This document shows, piece after piece, positions 13,114 to 18,156 of a DNA stretch of 18,156 nucleotides. This stretch comes from Spirochaetaceae bacterium (lineage in GTDB: Bacteria > Spirochaetota > Spirochaetia > SZUA-6 > Bin103), in contig JAPOQV010000612.1 in NCBI GenBank assembly GCA_026710565.1, forward strand, positions 1-18,156. The letters are read 5' to 3'. The stretch's first letter is position 1. Each line of letters begins with the position of its first letter. Position numbers and translations under genes: made by a program. The notes under the pieces were generated by a model. The model did not search any database. It worked only from the letters and a program-made list of their open reading frames with translations, and had not been told where the DNA came from.

Positions 13114-14508
13114 CTACGGACCGGCGGGAATCGTGGAGTCGAAGTCGTCGAATCCGGCGATGAGTTCCTTCGCCTTCAGCAGGGCGTTCTCCAGGTCCAG
13201 CAGACCGTAGCCGTACACCGCGTCGATACCTGGCTCGCCGAGGTCGCGGGCCGACCTCAGCAGTACGTATCCGATCTGTTCCGGGGTGAGGGAGGGGCAC
13301 ATCTGGCTCAACACCGCGGCCGCGCCGGTCACGCGAGGCGCCGCAAACGAGGTCCCGGAAAACGCCGACGGCCGGTTGTCGTCCGGAGCGACGAGGAAGG
13401 CATTGCGGGCCGCGCCTGCGCGGACCGAATGTCCCTCCGAATCGTGGGACAGAATCCAGCCTCCTTCGGCCGACTGATCGGCGGGGCGATGATCGACCGC
13501 GCCGACGACCAGCAAGCCGCTCTTGGCGTGCATGAGTCCGATCGGACGATAGTCGTCACCCGCGTTGTCCGGAGGGAACCCGGCGTAACCTGCGACCAAG
13601 CCGCTCTGCTTGATGGCAGGTGTCGCGCGCGCCGGCGCGCCGCCCGGAAGCGCCCCGGCGGCATTGCCGCCCCCCAAGACGCTGACGTGGACGATCCTTC
13701 CTTCGGTCGAGAGGTCGCTCGTGCTGCCGGACTGTTCCGTCGGAAGTCGATCGGGCACATCGGGCGGACGGGCCGTGGCAACGGATCTGTTTTGTACAAA
13801 GAACGTATATGGGTCGAGAGGGGCGGGCCGCGATTCGCCGCCATCTTGGGCATAGACGAAGGTTGCGTTGGGCGCGTAGCGGCGCGCTACGTGGGCGACG
13901 CCGGTGCCGTGCGCCGGGGTGGAGATTTCCGGCGAAGGCCGGTCTTCGTTGAATTGGTCCAATATGAGGATCTGGACGCCGTCGCCGTTCCAGCCCGCCG
14001 CGTGCAGCGCCTCGAGTGCGTCCCGTTCGTAGTCGGTGAAGTCCAATGTTTCGGATGCGGGATAGCTCCATTCGGTCTGCGTGGGTGCGGGATTGCCGAC
14101 ACATGCGGCGGGCGAGGCGGTTGCGGACGGCGACCACGGGCCGTCGTCGCCAGCGCTGCTCGCCAGAACCTGCACGTCGTACACGGTGCCGTTGGTAAGC
14201 CCCTTGATGATGGTGGTGTAGGTCCCAATTGGAGGATGCAGCACCTCAGCGTTTGCCCAGCCTTGGGCGGAGGGCTTCCACCGCACCTTGTAGGCGACGA
14301 CCCTGACCGGCGACGCCGGCGCGTTCCAGGTAACCGAGAGCTGTTGGTGGCCCGGCGTCAGTGTCGGTTGCGCGGGGGCGCCGGGTACGAGACCGTTCAT
14401 CGATCCGTCAGCGTCCATCGGTCCTTCGCAGGAGGCGACGGCCAGCACGACTGCAAGCAGCGCGAAGCGCCGCAAGGAGTATCCGATCGACACGACGAGT
14501 CGGTCCAT
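13114..14508 (-). CDS. Subtilisin-family (S8) serine protease, lipoprotein with FnIII domain
   Basis: A 464-residue product. MDRLVVSIGYSLRRFALLAVVLAVASC is a lipoprotein signal with lipid-acceptor C27. Residues about 43-133 form a fibronectin type III domain (LSVTWNAP, VAYKVRWKP, TIIKGLTNGTVYDVQVLASS). A peptidase S8 domain follows, about 150-450: D184 in ILILDQ, H200 in HGTGVAHVA and S387 in FSGTSFAAPRVTGAAAVL, so the triad is complete. YGYGLLDLENALL is the usual C-terminal motif. The expected oxyanion Asn motif (AAGN) is not obvious; the equivalent region reads LVAGYAGFP, so activity is uncertain. No pro-domain is recognisable. It probably sits on the cell surface or in the periplasm as a protease. 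It is divergent from argS across 106 bp. Confidence 0.9.
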   Translation of the reverse strand: MDRLVVSIGYSLRRFALLAVVLAVASCEGPMDADGSMNGLVPGAPAQPTLTPGHQQLSVTWNAPASPVRVVAYKVRWKPSAQGWANAEVLHPPIGTYTTIIKGLTNGTVYDVQVLASSAGDDGPWSPSATASPAACVGNPAPTQTEWSYPASETLDFTDYERDALEALHAAGWNGDGVQILILDQFNEDRPSPEISTPAHGTGVAHVARRYAPNATFVYAQDGGESRPAPLDPYTFFVQNRSVATARPPDVPDRLPTEQSGSTSDLSTEGRIVHVSVLGGGNAAGALPGGAPARATPAIKQSGLVAGYAGFPPDNAGDDYRPIGLMHAKSGLLVVGAVDHRPADQSAEGGWILSHDSEGHSVRAGAARNAFLVAPDDNRPSAFSGTSFAAPRVTGAAAVLSQMCPSLTPEQIGYVLLRSARDLGEPGIDAVYGYGLLDLENALLKAKELIAGFDDFDSTIPAGP

Positions 14509-14524
14509 GCTGCTTCCCGCCGAC

Positions 14525-14554
14525 AGCCTAGTCGCTCTCAGCGCTGCATTTCAA
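14525..14554 (-). promoter_or_regulatory. Candidate promoter of the subtilase lipoprotein gene
   Basis: On the minus strand TTGAAA (14554 to 14549) is followed after 18 nt by TAGGCT (14530 to 14525). ATG 14508 lies 16 bases further, after a GGGAAG that may act as a weak ribosome site. This is one of the few operon-first genes here with a short leader. Confidence 0.4.
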
Positions 14555-14579
14555 CCTCACGGAATGGGAATGCACCCCC

Positions 14580-14608
14580 TTGCGTCACCTGGCCGTGAGC
14601 CGTAGCGT
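14580..14608 (+). promoter_or_regulatory. Candidate leaderless promoter of argS
   Basis: TTGCGT (14580-14585), a 17-nt spacer and TAGCGT (14603-14608) are followed by six bases and ATG 14615. There is no Shine-Dalgarno. The hexamers are weak, but the geometry matches that at the DAC and Uma2 genes. Confidence 0.4.
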
Positions 14609-14614
14609 GCGCCG

Positions 14615-16303
14615 ATGCAAGACTATCGCGGCGTTGCGCTTGATGCCGTCTCCGCCGCGCTCGCCGCTCTGGCCCCCGGTGCCGACGCCGGCGGCCTGAG
14701 CGTCGCCACCCCTCCCGATCCGTCGCTGGGGGACCTGTCCGTGCCGTGCTTTCCGCTGGCCCGGACGCTGCGACGCGCGCCGGCGCAGATCGCCGCCGAT
14801 CTTGCCGCGGCCGTCGAGATGCCGGCCGCCTTTCGGCGCGTGAGCGCCGACGGCGCGTACCTGAACTTCTTCATCGATCCGGGCGACCTGATCGCCGGGG
14901 TGGTCGGCGCCGTGCACGGGGCCGGCGCGTCCTACGGGTCGAACGGCACCGGCATCGGCCGCACCGCGCTCCTGGAGCACACCTCGATCAACCCGAATGC
15001 CTCCCCGCACGTGGGGCGGGCGCGCAACGCCCTGATCGGCGACGTGCTGGCGCGGCTGCTGCGCTTCGAGGGCTACGACCTGGAGGTCCGCTACTTCGTC
15101 AACGACGTCGGCAAGCAGATCGCGCTGCTGGTGCTGGCCGCCGGCGACCGGCAGGTGCCGTTCGCGGAGATCCTGGATCTCTACGTGCAGGCCAACGCGC
15201 GCCTGGAGCAGGACCCGGACCTGGAACGGCAGACGTTCGATCTGCTGCGCAAGCTCGAACAGGGCGACGCCGACACGCGGCGCCGCTTCGACGCCATCGT
15301 GGACGTCTGCGTGGCCGGACAGCGCGCCATCCTGGAGGCGCTGGACATCCGCCACGACCGCTTCGACAAGGAGTCGGAGTACCTGTGGAGCGGCCGCACG
15401 CGGGATGTGATCGAGCGCCTGCGCGGCACCGGCCGGCTGTCGACCGACGATGAAGGCCGCTCCGTCCTTGACCTGGACGGCTACGACCTGCCGTCACGCA
15501 ATCCGGTGGTGGTGCTGGAGCGCTCCGACGGCACCTCCATGTACCAGCTCCGCGACATCGCCTACACCCTGGACAAGATCGAGGCCGGCGCCGACCGCAA
15601 CCTGATCGTGCTGGGCGAGGACCAGCGGCTGCACCACCGGCAGCTCGGCGCCGCGATCGACCTGCTGGGCGGACAGGCGCCGGAGGTCGTGCACTACGCA
15701 TTCCTCAGTCTGGACGACGCCAGCATGTCGACCCGCTCCGGGAACGTGGTCCTGCTGGAGGAGTTCATGGCGGAAGCCGTGGAACGTGCCGGGCGCGCGC
15801 TGGCCGAGCGCGGGGTGGCGTTCGACCGCGAGCGCGCCGAGGCGGTCGCGCACGGCGCCGTCCGCTACAGCATCCTGCGCGTCGCCAACGAGAAGATGGT
15901 GCGCTTCGACTTCGAGGAGGCACTCGGCTTCGAGGGCGACACCGGCCCGTACCTGCTGTACGGCCACGCGCGCATGTGCGCGCTGCTGCGCCGCCACGGC
16001 CAGGAGCTCCCGGAGAGCGCCGACTTCGGCCTGCTGGCCGAGGGCGCCGAGCTCGAGCTGGCCAAGGCGGTCGCCGGCTTCCCGGAGGCGGTGGCCCGCA
16101 CCCTGCGGGAGGCCAGTCCGCACGTGGCGGCCGACTACCTGTACGGGCTGACGCGCGCCTTCACGGCCTTCTACCACGCCTGTCCCGTGCTGGACGCGCC
16201 CGCGCCGCTGCGCGACGGCCGGCTGCTGCTGGTCGACGCCGCGCGTCAGACCCTCCGCAACGGCATGCTCGTCCTCGGCATGCGGCCCCTGGAACGGATG
16301 TAG
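14615..16303 (+). CDS. argS: Arginyl-tRNA synthetase
   Basis: A 562-residue class I synthetase that charges tRNA(Arg). Order: an N-terminal Add-1-like domain (about 1-110, with YLNFFIDP); the HIGH region INPNASPHVGRARNALIGD (H132-V133-G134-R135); DVGKQIALL; SDGTSMYQLRDIAYTLDKI; NLIVLGEDQRLHHRQL; the KMSKS region DASMSTRSGNVV (370-377); and a helical DALR anticodon-binding domain from about 400, with AVRYSILRVANEKMVRFDFEEALGFEGDTGPYLLYGHAR and the end LVLGMRPLERM. HVGR replaces the usual HVGH and Ser replaces the first Lys of KMSKS; the latter loss is common in ArgRS, the former less so. Its last ~80 bp are partly duplicated 1.2-1.5 kb downstream. Confidence 0.96.
   Translation: MQDYRGVALDAVSAALAALAPGADAGGLSVATPPDPSLGDLSVPCFPLARTLRRAPAQIAADLAAAVEMPAAFRRVSADGAYLNFFIDPGDLIAGVVGAVHGAGASYGSNGTGIGRTALLEHTSINPNASPHVGRARNALIGDVLARLLRFEGYDLEVRYFVNDVGKQIALLVLAAGDRQVPFAEILDLYVQANARLEQDPDLERQTFDLLRKLEQGDADTRRRFDAIVDVCVAGQRAILEALDIRHDRFDKESEYLWSGRTRDVIERLRGTGRLSTDDEGRSVLDLDGYDLPSRNPVVVLERSDGTSMYQLRDIAYTLDKIEAGADRNLIVLGEDQRLHHRQLGAAIDLLGGQAPEVVHYAFLSLDDASMSTRSGNVVLLEEFMAEAVERAGRALAERGVAFDRERAEAVAHGAVRYSILRVANEKMVRFDFEEALGFEGDTGPYLLYGHARMCALLRRHGQELPESADFGLLAEGAELELAKAVAGFPEAVARTLREASPHVAADYLYGLTRAFTAFYHACPVLDAPAPLRDGRLLLVDAARQTLRNGMLVLGMRPLERM
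16225..16256 (+). repeat. argS 3'-end segment A, duplicated at 17411-17442
   Basis: The 32 bases starting GCTGCTGGTCGACGCC recur at 17411-17442 in the same orientation with a single difference (T16246 to G). In argS they encode LLVDAARQTL; in the second location they are not part of an argS frame. Confidence 0.9.
16283..16303 (+). repeat. argS 3'-end segment B including the stop, duplicated at 17748-17768
   Basis: The 21 bases ending CTGGAACGGATGTAG recur at 17748-17768 with one difference. The two segments are 26 bp apart in argS but 305 bp apart in the downstream copy, so the second copy carries an insertion and has lost the 26 bp. Confidence 0.85.
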
Positions 16304-16319
16304 TTCAGTTCATCACGCC

Positions 16320-16325
16320 TAGTGT
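16320..16325 (+). promoter_or_regulatory. -10-like TAGTGT before prlF
   Basis: TAGTGT lies five bases before ATG 16331, with no Shine-Dalgarno and no clear -35. It fits the leaderless pattern, but is weak on its own. Confidence 0.3.
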
Positions 16326-16330
16326 CGATC

Positions 16331-16651
16331 ATGTCGATCATCCACGAAATCGCCACGATGACCGCGAAAGGCCAGATCACGGTGCCTAAGCCGATCCGCC
16401 AGGCACTCGGCGTCGACGCCGGGACCAAGGTGACGTTCGAACTGCACGAGAACGGACAGGTCAGTGTGAGCCGCGCTGACGCCGAGCACGAAGACCCAGC
16501 CATCGGAGCATTTCTCGACCTGCTCGAACGCGACATTGAGGCCGGACGCCTGATCGAGCAACTGCCCGACGGTCTGGCACGGATAATGCTAGAAGACGCG
16601 GAGTTCGACGTCGATCTCCATGAGCCTATCGAGGGCGACTTGGACCTGTAG
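16331..16651 (+). CDS. prlF: PrlF-type antitoxin (AbrB/SpoVT-like DNA-binding)
   Basis: The 106-residue product starts with an AbrB/MazE swapped-hairpin domain (ATMTAKGQITVPKPIRQALGVDAGTKVTFEL, about 9-40). The PrlF-specific C-terminal part DPAIGAFLDLLERDIEAGRL...FDVDLHEPIEGDLDL follows. PrlF antitoxins bind and neutralise the YhaV ribosome-dependent RNase and autorepress the operon. The stop TAG overlaps the yhaV start by one base, the normal coupling. ATG 16331 was chosen; GTG 16322 is in frame. The gene begins only 27 bp after argS. The frame is intact while the partner toxin is broken. Confidence 0.88.
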   Translation: MSIIHEIATMTAKGQITVPKPIRQALGVDAGTKVTFELHENGQVSVSRADAEHEDPAIGAFLDLLERDIEAGRLIEQLPDGLARIMLEDAEFDVDLHEPIEGDLDL

Positions 16652-17114
16652 TGGAACGACACGGATGGAGGATCCTGTTCCATCCGGAACTGGTCAGGCA
16701 GCTCGGAAAGCTCAAGGAAGCAAGGGAGCGCGCTCGGCGAAACCCGCACGGACTTGAGTCGAATGCGAACGTCAAGCTGCTGCCGGCGGTCAACCGGGCG
16801 ATGACGGAGGCATCCCGCAGGACCCATCCCGGGTCGAGTACCGGCAGGGGAATACGCTCGGGACACGCTACCGCCACTGGCGGCGCGCCAGGATCGGCAG
16901 ACGGTTCTGACTGTTCTTCCGCTATGACGCCAGGGCAAAGGTGATCGTCTATTCATGGATGAATGACGAACGCACGGTACGGTCCTCGGGGAGCAAGACC
17001 GATCCGTACGCCGTCTTTGCCAGAATGCTCGCGCAGGGGAGTCCACCCGACGATTGGGCCTCGTTGATTACGGCTTCAAGGCGGAACCCGCAACCAGAAC
17101 AACCAGAAAGGTAA
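16651..17114 (+). pseudogene. yhaV: YhaV-type toxin (RNase), inactivated
   Basis: GTG 16651 starts GWRILFHPELVRQLGKLKEARERARRNPHGLESNANVKLLPAVNRAMTE, a good YhaV N-terminus. At about 16808 the frame shifts; the new frame reads GIPQDPSRVEYRQGNTLGTRYRHWRRARIGRRF, then TGA (16908-16910). Beyond the TGA it continues LFFRYDARAKVIVYSWMNDERTVRSSGSKTDPYAVFARMLAQGSPPDDWASL, the expected YhaV end, to TAA 17112-17114. The TGA stands where the family usually has Arg (GRFRLFFRYD), so CGA-to-TGA is likely. With one frameshift and one nonsense codon this ribonuclease toxin is dead, while its antitoxin gene upstream remains open. Confidence 0.88.
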
Positions 17115-17165
17115 CGGCGTCCGGCCGCAGCTCAGCACCACCGAGGTGTCGAGGTAGACGGTCAT
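17076..17165 (-). pseudogene. VapC-type PIN toxin, 5' stub
   Basis: ATG 17165 starts MTVYLDTSVVLS, the typical first strand of a PIN-domain toxin with its first catalytic Asp (D6). After about 12 residues the sequence turns into antisense of the yhaV remnant (about 17114-17130) and no longer resembles PIN. The start overlaps the upstream antitoxin stop as ATGA, as in intact antitoxin-vapC pairs. More than 100 residues are missing, so the gene is a remnant. Confidence 0.68.
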
Positions 17166-17410
17166 CGCCGTCTGCGGTCGGCCAGCAGCGCGGCCACCCC
17201 CGGAATCGATCGGCCGGACGGCAAGCGGTCGAGCCGGGCAAGGGCCTCGGGCGACTCGGTCGGCTCTTCTATGAGCAACTCCTCTTCGACGGCCGGCACC
17301 AGCCGGGCGACACTCTGGCGGTAGGAGGTGACATCGATCGTCGCTCCAGCACGCACCATCCCGAGGTACCTGCCGAGCCGAGACTTCAACTCCGCGGTAC
17401 CGAGCTTGCC
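17162..17410 (-). pseudogene. Phd/YefM-like antitoxin, 5'-truncated
   Basis: The frame reads KLGTAELKSRLGRYLGMVRAGATIDVTSYRQSVARLVPA, the standard Phd/YefM N-terminal domain (usually M-x-VG..ELK.RLSEYL..V..G). A VapB-style acidic middle and the end GRSIPGVAALLADRRRR follow. No start codon precedes KLGTAELK; upstream the frame runs straight into the reverse complement of argS segment A (17411-17442), so the first few codons were lost there. TTG 17389 might give a short product. It would have bound and neutralised the VapC encoded next to it, which is also truncated. Confidence 0.7.
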
Positions 17411-17709
17411 GCTGCTGGTCGACGCCGCGCGGCAGACCCTCCACGTGCCGTGTGCAGTGACGATTTCTGACGAATCGACGGGAGAACGGTGCGCCGCCAG
17501 CCGTCCTGCGGCGCCCTATCGACGGTGACGTCACTCACGCCGCCACCGGCGTCTGCGCCCACCTCCCGCTCCAGCGCCTCCTGCACCAGCCGATTCAGTG
17601 AAATGCCGCGTACCGTCGCCCGCTCTGCCGCCTTGCCGTAGAAGACCTCGTCGTCGGCGTTGAAGTGCACGGACCCGACAAATCCCTTGTATGACAGACT
17701 GTCCCTCAC
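17386..17709 (-). CDS. hicB: HicB-family antitoxin with internal deletion
   Basis: From GTG 17709 the product starts MRDSLSYKGFVGSVHFNADDEVFYGK, a classic HicB N-terminus. It then jumps directly to AAERATVRGISLNRLVQEALEREV, the C-terminal ribbon-helix-helix part. The roughly 50-60 residues that usually lie between (the RNase-H-like core) are missing in frame, so a short protein with the DNA-binding part could still be made. The last ~50 residues (Arg/Ser-rich) run across argS segment A and are probably not native. GTG overlaps the preceding TGA as GTGA, so an upstream cistron was coupled. Only a short tail of that cistron (LIEEHLREKGYLT) survives at about 17706-17747, and I cannot name it. 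Confidence 0.68.
   Translation of the reverse strand: MRDSLSYKGFVGSVHFNADDEVFYGKAAERATVRGISLNRLVQEALEREVGADAGGGVSDVTVDRAPQDGWRRTVLPSIRQKSSLHTARGGSAARRRPAAASSVPRS
17411..17442 (+). repeat. Displaced copy of argS 3'-end segment A
   Basis: 31 of 32 bases match 16225-16256, same orientation. It forms the boundary between the truncated Phd-type antitoxin (left) and the hicB fragment (right). Confidence 0.9.
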
Positions 17710-17747
17710 GTCAGGTACCCCTTCTCCCGCAAGTGTTCCTCAATCAA

Positions 17748-17768
17748 CGGCCTCTGGAACGGATGTAG
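17748..17768 (+). repeat. Displaced copy of argS 3'-end segment B
   Basis: 20 of 21 bases match 16283-16303, including the argS stop codon. On the minus strand it reads LHPFQRP in frame with the cistron remnant upstream of hicB, an artificial fusion. Confidence 0.85.
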
Positions 17769-17804
17769 CGTATAGAACGCGGAACCGTAGGACGCGAACT
17801 TGGC

Positions 17805-17834
17805 TTGTAAGCACCCGGAGCGGAGAGCTACCTT
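17805..17834 (+). promoter_or_regulatory. Candidate leaderless promoter of the Uma2-family gene
   Basis: TTGTAA (17805-17810), an 18-nt spacer and TACCTT (17829-17834) are followed by five bases and ATG 17840. No well-placed Shine-Dalgarno exists; GGAGAG is too far upstream. Confidence 0.4.
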
Positions 17835-17839
17835 GGCGC

Positions 17840-18156
17840 ATGGCCGCTGGCCAAACCGCCACCGACACACGGCCTGCCGGGCGGGTAGACGGCGCGGCCG
17901 TCCGGTCGCGCGCCGAGGCCGCGTCGCCGGCGTTCCCCGGCTGCACGCCGGTGCACCTGTCGCGCGCTGAGCTCGAACACTTCGACCGGCGTCTGGAGTA
18001 CTGGGAGGCGGCCACCGAGACCGCCTGGGTCTGCGAGCCGGCCACGTCCTATCACGAACGTCCTTCACGTCTCTTGCCGCAGTTGGCGATCTTGATAGCC
18101 AAAGTACGCGGTTCGCGTATCGAGTGCTACGGCTCCATGGATCTGCTGCTGCGCGA
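17840..18156 (+). CDS. Uma2-family (DUF820) putative endonuclease, N-terminal part (runs off the window)
   Basis: ATG 17840 opens a frame that stays open to the window end (105 codons). After a low-complexity start the sequence reads SRAELEHFDRRLEYWEAATETAWVCEPATSYHERPSRLLPQLAILIAKVRGSRIECYGSMDLLLR. This matches the beginning of Uma2/DUF820 proteins as I know them: a short acidic E..RLEYW..DTE segment, P....HE.P...L, then a strand-helix leading to the restriction-fold core. Catalytic Asp/Glu/Lys residues lie beyond the window. Such genes are abundant in a few lineages with unknown targets. It is the first intact-looking gene after the toxin-antitoxin remnants. Confidence 0.78.
   Translation, partial: MAAGQTATDTRPAGRVDGAAVRSRAEAASPAFPGCTPVHLSRAELEHFDRRLEYWEAATETAWVCEPATSYHERPSRLLPQLAILIAKVRGSRIECYGSMDLLLR

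Noticed and set aside
13030..14598. Long + strand frame opposite the subtilase
   Set aside because: The minus strand carries the lipobox, FnIII domain and full catalytic triad; the + frame is its shadow.
17526..17533. TGACGTCA palindrome inside the hicB fragment
   Set aside because: An 8-bp palindrome within coding sequence and not repeated elsewhere in the interval; most likely chance.
1..18156. CRISPR array, rRNA or riboswitch
   Set aside because: No regularly spaced repeats, rRNA signature or known riboswitch core was seen on either strand.

Overview
The window is a GC-rich bacterial chromosome segment, judged by eye from the strong G/C bias at third codon positions. It mixes a conserved housekeeping backbone with two patches of decayed mobile or toxin-antitoxin DNA. 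No marker fixes the phylum. The dnaX-ybaB-recR order, an archaeal-type AspRS beside gatCAB, and a PTS-IIA/diadenylate cyclase fusion make me lean towards a high-GC spirochaete-like lineage. That is inference only.

Layout. 1-1461 (+): the 3' end of dnaX, then ybaB and recR, a replication/repair operon. 1475-3028 (-): a trehalase/GH63-like glycoside hydrolase, convergent with recR and divergent from gatC. 3075-7504 (+): gatC-gatA-gatB-aspS, tightly coupled (ATGA and TGATG junctions). The AspRS is the short archaeal type and carries the His and Pro I associate with non-discriminating enzymes. The operon therefore looks like a complete route for charging tRNA(Asn) through Asp-tRNA(Asn) and the GatCAB amidotransferase.

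7505-11639: accessory, decayed region. Three fragments of the 3' part of tyrosine-recombinase genes lie on the + strand. Each is followed tail-to-tail by a small minus-strand gene for an exported or membrane protein. A broken RepA-like AAA ATPase gene (two frameshifts and an amber codon) and a small downstream ORF follow.

11640-14508 (-): a PTS EIIA-like domain fused to a c-di-AMP synthase (DAC) domain, and a subtilisin-like surface lipoprotein with an FnIII domain. 14615-16303 (+): argS. 16304-17839: a toxin-antitoxin graveyard immediately downstream of argS. It holds an intact prlF with a dead yhaV, a 5'-truncated Phd-type antitoxin with a vapC stub, and an internally deleted hicB. Two near-identical pieces of the argS 3' end are scattered among them, which suggests repeated insertion at this locus. 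17840-end (+): the start of a Uma2-family gene.

A recurring feature is a -10-like hexamer only 5-8 nt before the start codon, without a Shine-Dalgarno sequence, at several operon-first genes (DAC, argS, prlF, the 10120 lipoprotein, uma2, probably gatC). This suggests widespread leaderless transcripts. Genes inside operons (gatB, aspS) have clear Shine-Dalgarno sites.
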